A stretch of 64,000 nt of DNA from Streptomyces olivochromogenes (GCF_001514115.1 NZ_KQ948463.1:124001-188000); one strand, 5' to 3'; shown: positions 1 through 9,459, numbered from the stretch's first letter. Notes: generated from the letters alone by a model not told the origin. A program made the numbers and translations.

Positions 1-1257
1 GCCGGGTCCGGGCGGGCCGTATCCGGGCGGCGAGGACAGCCCGAAGTCCTCCATGGTCGACCGGTAGGCCTCCAGCAGCCGGATGTGGTACTCCAGCGGC
101 GCGCCCTGGGGGTTGGCCTTGCCGAGCGGGGTCGTGGGCTCCGGGCACCAGGTGGTGAAGCGGGGCGTGATGCCGTGCGACATGAAGAAGCGCAGCCCCT
201 CGGTGGTGGAGGCGATGGCCTCGTCGACGGTCGTGAAGCCGAACGGCTCCGCCATCTCCACGCCGGCCACGAAGTTGGGGATCACGTTGCGCGCGCCGAA
301 GACCTCCGCGGAGTCGAGGATGCGCTTGTGCCACTCGTCGCGGCCGACATAACGCTCCTTGCCCGGGCAGTACAGCTCGAACAACCGCCGGTCCCACACC
401 TCGTAGTTGGGGTGGTAGATCTGCACGCCGTAGTCCTTGAACCGCTGCACGTCGTCGCGCGGCAGCGCCTGTGCGACGACCTTGCCGATCCAACGCCCCG
501 GGAAGCGCTCCTCGATGGCCTTGGCGTAGTGGCCGTAGAAGTCGGCCTCGTCGCGCCCCTGCAGCTTCGAGGTGATCGCGCCGCCGGTGAGGGTGTACGC
601 GGTGGAGGCCTTCGCCGTGTCGTACCGGTCGATGATCTCCAGGGCTTCGAGGACCTCCTCGACGTCCTTCACCCCGGTGTACGGGCGCCCCGCCGCCTTG
701 TGCTGGCGCCAGTTGTGGTTGATGTCGCAGTACTGGCACTCCTCCTTGGCGCCGAAGTACTGGCAGACCCGGAAGACGGTGAGGTAGATCAGATAGCCCC
801 ACTGGATGGTGGGGGCGACCTCCATCACGGACTTCCCGTTGGAGAGCGTGTGCCGGTAGTACTCGGGCATCGGGGGCACGCCGACGTCGGCGATCCGCTT
901 CCCGTCGAGGTAGAGCCCGAGCACCCCTTCGTCGTCCGCGGCGACGCGATAGGGCGAGGCGGGATTGACCCGCACGGACACCACGGTCCGCCGCAGGTCG
1001 TACGGCCCACCCGTGAGGATGATCTCCTCGGGCGGGCGGCGCAGGGCGGCCTCGCCGAGTTCGGGCAGGGTGCCGTGGTCGAAGGAGAAGATGAAGTACG
1101 ACTTCGGCTTGACGTCACCGTCCTCGTTGTCGGAGAGCGCCGACTCGTCGAAGGCCACACCTCCGCGGAGCAGGTCCTCCTTGAAGACGGCCTCCCGCGG
1201 TACGTGCGGGAACCGCTCCATCAGATCCTCGACCAACGCGGTGCGGCTGCCGACCAT
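1..1257 (-). CDS. Radical SAM family protein (3' end outside the window)
   Basis: The reading frame runs from an ATG at 1257 off the left edge of the window (419 codons seen). A GAGGAG ribosome site lies about 9 nt upstream. Residues 165-177 read CQYFGAKEECQYC, a C-x8-C-x2-C cluster, followed by an AdoMet-barrel-like stretch (LTGGAIT near residue 217). I read this as the iron-sulfur site of a radical SAM enzyme. The spacing differs from the canonical C-x3-C-x2-C. The N-terminal 120 residues form an extra domain before the barrel. The substrate cannot be named from sequence, and the nearest neighbours (repeat array, hydroxyacid dehydrogenase) give no clear pathway. Assignment to the radical SAM superfamily is inferred from the cluster and barrel-like context. 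Confidence 0.72.
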   Translation of the reverse strand, partial: MVGSRTALVEDLMERFPHVPREAVFKEDLLRGGVAFDESALSDNEDGDVKPKSYFIFSFDHGTLPELGEAALRRPPEEIILTGGPYDLRRTVVSVRVNPASPYRVAADDEGVLGLYLDGKRIADVGVPPMPEYYRHTLSNGKSVMEVAPTIQWGYLIYLTVFRVCQYFGAKEECQYCDINHNWRQHKAAGRPYTGVKDVEEVLEALEIIDRYDTAKASTAYTLTGGAITSKLQGRDEADFYGHYAKAIEERFPGRWIGKVVAQALPRDDVQRFKDYGVQIYHPNYEVWDRRLFELYCPGKERYVGRDEWHKRILDSAEVFGARNVIPNFVAGVEMAEPFGFTTVDEAIASTTEGLRFFMSHGITPRFTTWCPEPTTPLGKANPQGAPLEYHIRLLEAYRSTMEDFGLSSPPGYGPPGPG

Positions 1258-1629
1258 CCCGTTCTCCTCGCTCCCGACCCGTTCCCGACTCGTTCAAGTC
1301 CCCGTGCTCGACTCCTCACGGTATGCCCCTGCCTGTACGTCAGCCGTGCCGGGTCCCCTCGCGGCGCGCGATACGCACGTCCGACGGCAGCGCCGGGCCG
1401 GGTTCGGCCGCACCCCAGGCGACCGCGAGCGGCACGGCCCCGACCCAGACTCCGAGGGCCCCGCCGGAAACGCCCGTACGGATCTCCACCCCCCGAAGCC
1501 CCCTCCGAGAGACAGCACAAGCAGCGCCGTCGCGCCGAGTCCCCCACGGGCGCCCCGAAACGGGCCCCGAGCACAGACCCAGGTGCTGGCGCGCCCCAGA
1601 GCCCCAAAAGCCACTCCGGGACACAGCCC

Positions 1630-2212
1630 CGAGCGTGTACCCAACGGGCAACCCCCGAACACGGGCCGACGCACAAGCCCGGGAACAGGCCCGGGGCACA
1701 GCCCTGGGTGCGGGGCGGGGGGCACAGCCCCGGGTGGGGGCCGGGGGCACAGCCCCGGGCAGGGGACCAGAGGCACACGCCCAGGTAGGGGACCAGGGAC
1801 ACAGCCCCGGGCAGGGAACCGGAGGTACAGCCCCAAGGGCGAGCCCAGGGCGCAGCCCCAAGTGGAGGTCTCAGGGGCACAGGCCCAGGCAGGTGGCCGG
1901 GGGCACAGCCCCGAGAGCGGCTCCGGGGCGCATCCCCAAGCGGGGCTCCCAGGGTCAAGTCCCGAGCGCGGGCCCGGGGCGCAGCCCCAAGCGGGGATCC
2001 CGGAGACGAGCCCCGAGCGCGGGACCGGGGACGCAACCCCGAGCAGGGATCCCGGAGACGAGCCCCGAGCGCGGGACCGGGGACGCAGCCCCAGGTGGGG
2101 GTCCCAGGGGCGCAGCCCCGGATGGGGGTCCCAGGGGCGCAGCCCCGGATGGGGGTCCCAGGGGCGCAGCCCCGGATGGGGGGCCGGGGGCGCAGCCCCC
2201 GGGGATGGGATG
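1630..2212. repeat. GC-rich array of palindromic intergenic repeats
   Basis: The gap 1258-2250 holds no convincing gene. From about 1630 to 2212 it is a degenerate tandem array built around the short palindrome GGGGCGCAGCCCC and variants such as GGGGCACAGCCCC, with a period near 25-27 bp. The last three units (about 2098-2180) are nearly identical 27-mers. A longer unit of about 54 bp carrying GGGATCCCGGAGACGAG is repeated at about 1996-2100. Open frames across it exist only because the repeat lacks stop codons, and they translate to low-complexity GRSPGWGSQ-type sequence. It lies downstream of the hydroxyacid dehydrogenase gene and upstream of the radical SAM gene, so stem-loops in the transcript could terminate or separate the two. 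I see nothing in 1258-1630. Confidence 0.8.
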
Positions 2213-2250
2213 GGTAGGGGCGGCGGGGGCGAGGAAAGTCCGGGGCCGCG

Positions 2251-3258
2251 TCACGCCTCCCGTTCCAGCACCCCCACATCCACCCCGAACTCCACCCCCT
2301 CCCCCGCAACAACCCGCTCCGCCTCCGAGAGAACCGTCAGACCCAGGCGGGTGAGTTCGTTGCCCTGGGAGCCGGCGAGATGGGGGGTGATGAAGGCGTT
2401 GGGGAGGTCGTAGAGAGGGGAGTCGGCCGGCAGTGGCTCGGGGTCGGTGACATCGAGGATCGCACTCACCCGCCCGGCCCGCAGCGCGTCGATCAGCGCG
2501 TCGTGGTCGACAAGCGAACCCCGCGCGGTGTTGATGAGGACCGACCCGTCCGGCATCAGACCGAGTTCGCGGCGGCCGATCAGATGCCGGGTCTCAGGGG
2601 TCTGGGGGGCGTGCACGGTGACGATGTCGCTGGTGGCCAGCAGGTCGTCGAGCGGGAGGAGAGGAACCCCCAGCCCGGCCGCCCCGCCCTCGTCGACATA
2701 CGGGTCGGTGAGGCTCACCCTCAGATCGAAGGGGCGCAGCAGTTCGATCACACGGCGGCCGATACGGGACGCTCCGATGACGCCCACGCGGCGCCCGTAG
2801 TTGCCGATGCCGGGAACGAGGGCCCACCCGGGCAGTGAGCGCCGCGCGCGCATCCGGTCGCGGTGGGCGAAGACGTCCTTGCCGGCGAGAAGGATCATCG
2901 CGAGGGTGTATTCGGCGACGGGGCGCGCGTTGGCGACGGCGGCCGAGGACACCAGAAGTCCGCGATCCCAGACCGCCGGTGTGGTGACGCCCTTCACCGA
3001 GCCCGCGGAGTGCAGCACGGCACGCAGTTTCGGCGCCGCGTCCAGCGTGGCCGCGTCCAGCCGCGGGCAGCCCCAGCCGGTGATCAGGATCTCGGTCCCG
3101 GCGAGCGCCTCACGGACGCGAGGCTGTGAGAAGTCCTCGGCCACCAGCGCGGGTTCGATGTCCACGACCTCACGCAGTCGGGCCATGACCTCGGACGGAA
3201 AGATCTGCGGCACGTTCTCGGCGGACATGGCGAACATCGCCACGGGACGCTCGGGCAA
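2251..3258 (-). CDS. D-2-hydroxyacid dehydrogenase family protein (NAD-dependent)
   Basis: This 335-residue protein fits the D-isomer-specific 2-hydroxyacid dehydrogenases, which interconvert 2-keto and D-2-hydroxy acids in the cytoplasm. It has the NAD-binding turn VIGASRIG near residue 165, then INTARGSLVD (substrate-binding Arg), a Glu in the DPEPLP stretch, and the catalytic His in TPHLAGS. The start is taken as TTG at 3258 because GGAGGG lies 8 nt upstream; an in-frame ATG at 3237 lacks such a site. The substrate is unknown. An AGCGCT palindrome 86 bp upstream resembles a LacI-family operator, which would suit sugar-linked control together with the divergent alditol oxidase gene. Confidence 0.88.
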   Translation of the reverse strand: MPERPVAMFAMSAENVPQIFPSEVMARLREVVDIEPALVAEDFSQPRVREALAGTEILITGWGCPRLDAATLDAAPKLRAVLHSAGSVKGVTTPAVWDRGLLVSSAAVANARPVAEYTLAMILLAGKDVFAHRDRMRARRSLPGWALVPGIGNYGRRVGVIGASRIGRRVIELLRPFDLRVSLTDPYVDEGGAAGLGVPLLPLDDLLATSDIVTVHAPQTPETRHLIGRRELGLMPDGSVLINTARGSLVDHDALIDALRAGRVSAILDVTDPEPLPADSPLYDLPNAFITPHLAGSQGNELTRLGLTVLSEAERVVAGEGVEFGVDVGVLEREA

Positions 3259-3343
3259 GGAGTCAACCCTCCGGCTCGGTGACTACGGGACAGCGCGACA
3301 CAGCGACACAGCGACACGGCAACACGGCAAACACGGCCACACA

Positions 3344-3355
3344 GCAAGCGCTCTC
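3344..3355. promoter_or_regulatory. LacI-family operator-like palindrome
   Basis: GCAAGCGCTCTC, centred on AGCGCT, lies between the divergent hydroxyacid dehydrogenase and alditol oxidase genes. It differs at one base from GCAAGCGCTTTC at 45364 in front of the rhamnogalacturonan genes. The AGCGCT core is typical of LacI-family sites. No LacI-type regulator is encoded in the window, so function is inferred. Confidence 0.3.
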
Positions 3356-3497
3356 TACCGCCTTTACCGTAACCGCGGCCCGCCACGCGCGACAGGGGAC
3401 GGGGCCGGAACACCGGACCGACCAACCCCCGAGGTAGTTTCCAGCAGTGGCCACCGCACGGCCGCGCACGGCAACTCCCCGGGGAGGAACGACAGGG

Positions 3498-4748
3498 ATG
3501 ACAGAAACCCTGACCAACTGGGCCGGCAACATCACGTACACCACCAAGGAACTGCACCGCCCGCACACGCACGACGCCCTCGCGGCGCTCGTCGCGGAGA
3601 GCGCACGCGTCCGAGTACTCGGCAGCGGGCACTCGTTCAACACGATCGCCGAGCCCGGCGACGACGGCGTACTGCTCTCGCTCACCGCGCTGCCCCCGAC
3701 CGTGGACGTCGACTCGACCGCCCGTGCGGTACGGGTCGCGGGCGGCGTCCGGTACGCCGAACTGGCCCGCCGGGTGCACGAGCACGGGTTCGCCCTGCAC
3801 AACATGGCCTCTCTCCCGCACATCTCCGTGGCGGGCTCGGTGGCGACCGGCACCCACGGCTCGGGCGTCACCAACGGCTCCCTCGCCTCCGCCGTGCGCG
3901 AGGTCGAGATCGTCACGGCGGACGGCTCGACCGTCACGATCGGCCGCGACGACACACGCTTCGACGGCGCCGTGACCTCCCTCGGCGCACTCGGTGTCGT
4001 CACCGCCCTCACCCTCGACCTGGAACCGGACTTCGAGGTGAGCCAGCACGTCTTCACCGAACTTCCCCTCGCCGGGCTCGACTTCGAGACAGTGGCGGCG
4101 ACCGCGTACAGCGTGAGTCTCTTCACCGACTGGGGGCGTCCGGGCTTCCGGCAGGTGTGGCTCAAGCGCCGCACCGACCAGCCGCTGCCCGACTTCCCCT
4201 GGGCCGCGCCCGCCACCGAGGCGATGCACCCCGTGCCGGGCATGCCCGCGGAGAACTGCACCCAGCAGTTCGGGGTGCCCGGACCGTGGCACGAGCGGCT
4301 GCCGCACTTCCGGGCGGAGTTCACCCCGAGCAGCGGGGCCGAGCTGCAGTCCGAGTACCTGCTGCCGCGCCCGCACGCCCTCGCGGCACTGCACGCCGTC
4401 GACGCGATCCGCGAGCACATCGCGCCGCTGCTCCAGATCTGCGAGGTGCGCACCGTGGCCGCCGACCGGCAGTGGCTGAGCCCCGCCTACGGCCGGGACA
4501 CCGTGGCCCTGCACTTCACCTGGGTCGAGGACACGGCGGCCGTCCTGCCGGTGGTGCGCCGGGTCGAGGAGGCGTTGGAGCCGTTCGACCCCCGGCCGCA
4601 CTGGGGCAAGGTGTTCACCACGCCCGGGGAGGTGCTGCGCGGGCGCTACCCGCGGCTGGACGACTTCAGGGCCCTGGCCGAAACCATGGACCCGGCGGGC
4701 AAGTTCACCAACACTTTCGTGCGGGACTTTGTTCACCCCCTTTCCTAA
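3498..4748 (+). CDS. aldO: Alditol oxidase (FAD-dependent)
   Basis: AldO oxidises the terminal hydroxyl of sugar alcohols such as xylitol and sorbitol to the aldose, using covalent FAD and oxygen. The 416 residues match the family length (the S. coelicolor enzyme is 418). The N-terminus TNWAGNITYT, the FAD-linking His45 in VLGSGHSFN, and the PP-loop stretch SVAGSVATGTHGSG are all present, followed by the C-terminal sugar-oxidase domain ending in HWGKVFTTP. The ATG at 3498 is chosen over an upstream in-frame ATG at 3447 because GGAGGAA lies 9 nt before it. It is a single gene, divergent from the dehydrogenase at 2251-3258 and followed 81 bp later by a ROK regulator. Confidence 0.93.
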   Translation: MTETLTNWAGNITYTTKELHRPHTHDALAALVAESARVRVLGSGHSFNTIAEPGDDGVLLSLTALPPTVDVDSTARAVRVAGGVRYAELARRVHEHGFALHNMASLPHISVAGSVATGTHGSGVTNGSLASAVREVEIVTADGSTVTIGRDDTRFDGAVTSLGALGVVTALTLDLEPDFEVSQHVFTELPLAGLDFETVAATAYSVSLFTDWGRPGFRQVWLKRRTDQPLPDFPWAAPATEAMHPVPGMPAENCTQQFGVPGPWHERLPHFRAEFTPSSGAELQSEYLLPRPHALAALHAVDAIREHIAPLLQICEVRTVAADRQWLSPAYGRDTVALHFTWVEDTAAVLPVVRRVEEALEPFDPRPHWGKVFTTPGEVLRGRYPRLDDFRALAETMDPAGKFTNTFVRDFVHPLS

Positions 4749-4829
4749 CCCCTTGTCGAACCTCCTCGCCAGGCCATAGCCTTGCGCCGCGCCGGGCCCT
4801 AGCCCCGCTGTGCGGTACGGAGGACCGAG

Positions 4830-6077
4830 GTGGCAAAGCAGGTGAAGCGGACGTCGCGCGACATCCGCACCGCGAACCGCTACGAGGTGCTGCGTCAGAT
4901 CATCGCCGCGTCCCCCACCTCACGACAGGAGTTGGCGGCGGCGACCGGGCTGAGCCTGGCCACGGTCGCCACGCTCGTCGGTGAACTGCTCGACCTCGGA
5001 ATGCTGACCGAGGTCGGGTTCGAGGACTCCGCGGGGGGCCGCCCCCGGGGACTCGTGGCCGTCAACGCGTCGGGGGGCGCGTTGATCGGCGTCGACATCG
5101 CGGAGACGTACGTCCGTGTGGAGCTGTTCGACCTCGCGCTGAACGTGCTCGCCCGCGCGACCGAGGACATGCGCCCCGGCGAGAGCCGCCCGGAGCAGGT
5201 CGTCGGGCATGTCGCCGCGGCCGTCGGCTCGGTGGTCGCGCAGGCCGGGGTCGAGGGCGCGCGCGTCCTGGGCGTCGGGGTCAGCGTGCCGGGCCAGGTG
5301 GACCGCGACACCGGCATCTCCGAGTACGCGCCGAACTGGGACTGGCACGACGTGCCGCTGCTCGATCTGCTGGCCGAGCACATCGCCTACCCCCTCCACC
5401 TCGACAACCCGCTGCGCGCCTGCGCGGTCGCCGAGCTGTGGTTCGGCGCGGCCCGTGGTCGCGGGGACGCCGTCGTCGTCAATCTGGGCACGGGGGTCGG
5501 TGCCGGGCTCGCGCTCGGCGGCGGGCTGCACCGCGGGGTGAGCAACAGCGCGGGCGAGTGGGGTCATACGACGCTGGTCCTCGACGGGCGGCCGTGTCAC
5601 TGCGGCAACCACGGCTGCGTGGAGACGTACGTCGGGGCGCCCGGAATCATGCGGAACCTGCGGGAGTCGAGCCCGCGGAGCCCGCTGCTGCATCCCGACG
5701 ACCAGACCGCCACCATCGACGCCCTGTCCCGTGGGGTCGCCGCCGGCGACCCGGTGGCGCTCCAGGTCGTCCGGGACACCGCCCGCTATCTCGGCGCGAG
5801 CATCGCGGACCTGATCAACCTCCTCAACCCCGAAGTCGTCGTGCTCAGCAGCTGGGTGGCCGCCGCGCTCGGCGAGCCGCTGCTGCGCGAGGTGCGCGAG
5901 GCCGTCGCCCGGCACGCGCTGCGGCGGCCGCTGGCCGCCACCGAGATCGTCCTCTCCCCCATCCCCACCGACCCGGTCTGCCTGGGCGCCGCGACCTTCG
6001 CCCTGGAGGGCGCCCTGAACCCGGTGGGCCACAAGCCCGCCGGCGGCAGGTCCGTCCCGCGCCGCACCGCCCTCTAG
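4830..6077 (+). CDS. ROK family transcriptional regulator
   Basis: The 415-residue protein has an N-terminal winged-helix DNA-binding domain (residues 10-75, SRQELAAATGLSLATVATLVGELL) and a C-terminal ROK sugar-kinase-like domain. The zinc motif CHCGNHGCVE (about residue 257) and the phosphate-binding stretch NLGTGVGAGLALGG are intact. GTG at 4830 is preceded by GGAGG with a 6-nt gap. It sits directly upstream of the sugar ABC transporter and beta-galactosidase genes in the same direction. The simplest reading is a local repressor whose inducer is a sugar taken up by that transporter; the sugar itself is inferred from the GH2 enzyme. Confidence 0.9.
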   Translation: MAKQVKRTSRDIRTANRYEVLRQIIAASPTSRQELAAATGLSLATVATLVGELLDLGMLTEVGFEDSAGGRPRGLVAVNASGGALIGVDIAETYVRVELFDLALNVLARATEDMRPGESRPEQVVGHVAAAVGSVVAQAGVEGARVLGVGVSVPGQVDRDTGISEYAPNWDWHDVPLLDLLAEHIAYPLHLDNPLRACAVAELWFGAARGRGDAVVVNLGTGVGAGLALGGGLHRGVSNSAGEWGHTTLVLDGRPCHCGNHGCVETYVGAPGIMRNLRESSPRSPLLHPDDQTATIDALSRGVAAGDPVALQVVRDTARYLGASIADLINLLNPEVVVLSSWVAAALGEPLLREVREAVARHALRRPLAATEIVLSPIPTDPVCLGAATFALEGALNPVGHKPAGGRSVPRRTAL

Positions 6078-6148
6078 ACCACACCGCCCTCCAGAGGGGC
6101 GTGGGCCGCCGGACTGACGGTCCGCCAACTCGCCCTGCCGACACCCCT

Positions 6149-6164
6149 GTTCGATCCACCGAAC
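6149..6164. promoter_or_regulatory. Candidate operator upstream of the sugar-transport operon
   Basis: GTTCG and CGAAC form a perfect 5-bp inverted repeat separated by 6 bp, in the 207-bp gap between the ROK regulator and the binding-protein gene. A further TTCGAAC element follows at about 6177. These are possible ROK sites; nothing else in the gap is recognised. Confidence 0.22.
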
Positions 6165-6284
6165 CGCAGACAACACTTCGAACAGACTTCGTCCAACCCC
6201 TTGCCGAAGCCTTAACAGAAGGTTAGCGTCCCGCACCGCACAGCGATTTCGAGCCGCAGCCGTACAAGAGACAAGGACGTCACC

Positions 6285-7547
6285 ATGTCGGCAATGAGCA
6301 GCAACTGGGACCGTCGATCCGTCCTGCGAGCCGCCGCGGGGCTGGCCGCGCTGGGGCCGCTGGCCGCGTGCGGAAGCAACAACGGGCGTTCCGGGGGCGG
6401 GAGTTCGGGCAAGTCCATCAAGCAGTACTTCCACGCGTACGGGGAGGCCGGCGTCGAGGACGCCCTCAAGCGGTACGCGAAGGGCTACGACAAGGCCGCG
6501 GTGAACACGCAGTGGATCACCAGCGCGGACTACGAGAGCAAACTCTTCTCCGCGCTGCTGACCGACAACGCCCCCGACGTGTTCGAGTTCCACCCGCAGA
6601 TCCAGCTCATCAAGAGCGGTCAGGTGGCGGACCTGAGCGACATCATCGATCCGGTCAAGTCCGACTTCAACCCGGCCGACATCGCCTCGCACACGGTGGA
6701 CGGGAAGATATACGGCGTCCGGATGATCGACGACCCGCAGTTCTTCTTCTACCGCAAGTCCGTGCTGGAGAAGGCGAAGATCCAGCCGCCGACCACCCTC
6801 GACGAGCTGATCGAGGCCGCGGCGAAGCTCACCACCGGCAAGGTCAAGGGCCTGTTCATCGGCAACGACCTGCACGCCGTCATCAACCCGCTGATCTGGT
6901 CGTCCGGCGCCGACACCCTCGACGCGAAGAACCAGATCGCGTACCACACGGAGGGCGTCAAGGAGGGCATCAAGAAGATGCGCCAGCTGTTCACCAGCGG
7001 CCACCTTCTCCTCGACGCCCCGACCGACTACTGGGACCCCTCCGCCATCGTGCAGGGCCTGACCCCCATCCAGTTCTGCGGTATGTGGGCCATGCCGGTC
7101 ATGCAGAAGGCACTCGGCGACGACCTCGGGATCTTCCCCTTCCCGAAGGTCACGGACAGCGGCAAGCAGTCCGTGACCAACGGCGGCTGGTCGATGTTCG
7201 TCAACGCCAAGGGCAAGAACGCCGACCTGGCCAAGGAGTACGTGAAGTGGCTGTGGATCGAGCAGAAGAAGTACCAGGAGGACTTCGCGCTCTCGTACGG
7301 CTTCCACATCCCGCCGCGCACCTCGATCGCCGCGACCGCCACGAAGCTCAAGACGGGCCTGCCCGCCGAGGGCGTCAAGCTCTTCAACGACTTCGGGCAC
7401 TTCGACAACATCGGCTGGACCCAGGCCATGATCACCGCGCTGGAGGACGTGTTCGCCAACTGCGTCCGCAAGAACGGTGACCCGGAGGCCGCGCTCGACC
7501 AGGCCGACACCACCGTCAACCGCGAGCTCAAGAAGCTCTTCGGATAG
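6285..7547 (+). CDS. ABC sugar transporter, substrate-binding lipoprotein
   Basis: This 420-residue extracellular solute-binding protein belongs to the carbohydrate uptake type 1 (maltose-type) family. The N-terminus has a twin-arginine-like signal (WDRRSVLRAAAG) ending in the lipobox LAAC, so the mature protein is lipid-anchored outside the membrane. AAGGA lies 8 nt before the ATG. It heads an operon with MalF- and MalG-type permeases, a GH2 beta-galactosidase and an MFS transporter. No ATPase gene is present; in Streptomyces such systems usually share the MsiK ATPase encoded elsewhere. A galactoside substrate is inferred from the downstream enzyme. Confidence 0.92.
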   Translation: MSAMSSNWDRRSVLRAAAGLAALGPLAACGSNNGRSGGGSSGKSIKQYFHAYGEAGVEDALKRYAKGYDKAAVNTQWITSADYESKLFSALLTDNAPDVFEFHPQIQLIKSGQVADLSDIIDPVKSDFNPADIASHTVDGKIYGVRMIDDPQFFFYRKSVLEKAKIQPPTTLDELIEAAAKLTTGKVKGLFIGNDLHAVINPLIWSSGADTLDAKNQIAYHTEGVKEGIKKMRQLFTSGHLLLDAPTDYWDPSAIVQGLTPIQFCGMWAMPVMQKALGDDLGIFPFPKVTDSGKQSVTNGGWSMFVNAKGKNADLAKEYVKWLWIEQKKYQEDFALSYGFHIPPRTSIAATATKLKTGLPAEGVKLFNDFGHFDNIGWTQAMITALEDVFANCVRKNGDPEAALDQADTTVNRELKKLFG

Positions 7548-7576
7548 CCGGCGGAGACCGACGGACGGGTTTCGAC

Positions 7577-8539
7577 ATGTCGACCACCACCACGCGCGGT
7601 GTCGCGCGCCCCGCCTCGGCCAAGGCCTCACCGGCCAGGCCGCGGCGGGGGCTGCGGGGCAGCAGCACCTTCAACTTCTGGCTCTTCACGAGCCCCTTCC
7701 TCATCGGCCTGACGGTCTTCGTCTATGTGCCGATCGGCTGGAGCCTCTGGCTGAGCTTCTTCGAGGCACGCTTCACGGTGACGCCGAGCAAGTTCGTCGG
7801 TTTCGACAACTACTGGCAGATGCTGCAGGACAGCAAGTTCACCGGTTCGCTCGTCACCTTCACCGTGTTCGCCGCCTTCATCGTGCCCGCCACCTGGGCG
7901 CTGTCGCTGGGTCTCGCCCTGCTGGTGAACCGGCTGCGTTTCATGAAGGCGTTCTTCCGGTCCGTCTTCTTCCTGCCGACCGCGTGCAGTTATGTCGCCG
8001 CCGCGCTGGTCTGGAAGATGTCGATGTTCAGCGGGGTCCGCTTCGGCCTGATGAACACGATCCTCGGCTGGTTCGGCGTCGAGAACATCGCCTGGCTCGC
8101 CAACCCCGATCCGCCCTGGTACTGGCTGGTCATCGTGACGCTGCGGCTGTGGCTGCAGGCCGGTTTCTACATGATCCTGTTCCTCGCGGCGCTGCAGAAC
8201 ATCCCGCCCGAGCTGTACGAGGCCGCCGCCATCGACGGTGCCAAGCCCGGCTGGCAGACCTTCCGCCACATCACCCTGCCGCAGCTGCGGGCCACCTCGA
8301 CCGCGGTGATCCTGCTGCTGGTCATCGCCGCCTACCAGGCCTTCGACGAGTTCTTCAACCTGCTGGCGAAGACGACCTGGGGCCGGCCGCCCCTCGTCGA
8401 GCTGTACTACACCGCGCTCGGCGAGAGCCAGGACTACGGCGAGGGCAGCGCGGGCGCGGTGATCCTCACCCTGCTGATCCTCATCGTGACACTCGTGCAG
8501 GGCAAGTTCCTGGGCTTCGGAAGGGGTGACGACAAGTGA
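7577..8539 (+). CDS. ABC sugar transporter permease, MalF type
   Basis: The 320-residue integral membrane protein has six predicted helices starting near residue 35 (FNFWLFTSPFLIGLTVFVYVP). It carries the ATPase-contacting EAA loop, here YEAAAIDGAKPGWQTFRHITLP near residue 220. It forms the heterodimeric channel with the next gene product, whose GTG start overlaps its stop by 4 bp, so the two are translationally coupled. Confidence 0.92.
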   Translation: MSTTTTRGVARPASAKASPARPRRGLRGSSTFNFWLFTSPFLIGLTVFVYVPIGWSLWLSFFEARFTVTPSKFVGFDNYWQMLQDSKFTGSLVTFTVFAAFIVPATWALSLGLALLVNRLRFMKAFFRSVFFLPTACSYVAAALVWKMSMFSGVRFGLMNTILGWFGVENIAWLANPDPPWYWLVIVTLRLWLQAGFYMILFLAALQNIPPELYEAAAIDGAKPGWQTFRHITLPQLRATSTAVILLLVIAAYQAFDEFFNLLAKTTWGRPPLVELYYTALGESQDYGEGSAGAVILTLLILIVTLVQGKFLGFGRGDDK

Positions 8540-9417
8540 CCGCCACCGTGCCTCCGGTCGCTCCGGTCGACAGGCCGCGCCGCGTCAAGCGCGGCAGCGT
8601 CATCGGCAACACCGGCCTGTACGTCTCCATCGGCGTCGCCGCCCTGCTCTTCCTCGTCCCCTTCTATCTGATCGTCCGCAACGCGCTGTCGACGGACCCC
8701 GAAATCACCGGCGAGAACTGGAAGTTCTTCCCCGCGAACCCCCAATGGGGCAACTTCACCGAGCTGTTCCACGACACGACGGTCGACTTCGGCCGTTCCC
8801 TGTTCAACTCCGCGGTCGTGGCCGTCCTGATCACGGTGGGCACCCTGCTGGTCTGCTCGCTCGCCGGCTACGGCCTGGCCCGTATCCCGTACAAGCACGC
8901 CAACAAGATCTTCTACATGGTCCTGGGGACCCTGATGGTGCCGCCCGCCGTCACCTTCGTGCCGAGCTTCGTGCTGGTCTCCTCGCTGGGCTGGGTGGAC
9001 AGTTACCGGGGTCTCGTCATTCCGGTGCTCTTCAGTGGTTTCGCCTGCTTCCTCTTCCGGCAGTACTTCCTGGGGTTCCCCAGGGAGTTGGAGGAGGCGG
9101 CGCGCGTGGACGGGCTCGGCTACTGGGGCGCGTACTGGCGCATCGTCGTACCGAACTCGCTGAACTTCTTCGCCGCGATCGCGACCATCACCTTCATCAG
9201 CGGCTGGAACGCCTTCCTGTGGCCGCTGGTCATCGGCCAGGACCCGAGCGCCTGGACGGTGCAGATCGCGCTCTCCTCGTACATGACCAACCAGGTCGTC
9301 AACTTCCATCTGATCTTCATGGCGACCGCCATCTCCATCCTGCCCCTGGTGTTCGTGTTCCTCTTCCTCCAGCGCTGGCTGGTGCAGGGGGTCGCGCAGA
9401 CGGGCATCAAGGGCTGA
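8536..9417 (+). CDS. ABC sugar transporter permease, MalG type
   Basis: The 293-residue second channel subunit begins at a GTG overlapping the MalF-type stop codon. Six membrane segments are predicted, and the EAA loop reads LEEAARVDGLGYWGAYWRIVVP near residue 190. It imports the ligand delivered by the lipoprotein at 6285. Forty-two bases separate it from the beta-galactosidase gene. Confidence 0.92.
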   Translation: MTATVPPVAPVDRPRRVKRGSVIGNTGLYVSIGVAALLFLVPFYLIVRNALSTDPEITGENWKFFPANPQWGNFTELFHDTTVDFGRSLFNSAVVAVLITVGTLLVCSLAGYGLARIPYKHANKIFYMVLGTLMVPPAVTFVPSFVLVSSLGWVDSYRGLVIPVLFSGFACFLFRQYFLGFPRELEEAARVDGLGYWGAYWRIVVPNSLNFFAAIATITFISGWNAFLWPLVIGQDPSAWTVQIALSSYMTNQVVNFHLIFMATAISILPLVFVFLFLQRWLVQGVAQTGIKG

Positions 9418-9459
9418 TCGACAAGCCAGACGGGCACCAAGGGACGATCTAGGAGACCG

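Noticed and set aside
85..1788. Long plus-strand open frame of 567 codons
   Set aside because: It is antisense to the radical SAM gene and then runs into the repeat array; the translation is Arg/Gly/Pro-rich with no domain.
1630..2212. CRISPR-like regular repeats
   Set aside because: Repeats abut each other without unique spacers and are themselves palindromic; no cas genes are present.
1221..2354. Several long frames across the repeat array, both strands
   Set aside because: They are open only because the GC-rich repeat unit lacks stops; the products are repetitive and lack ribosome sites.
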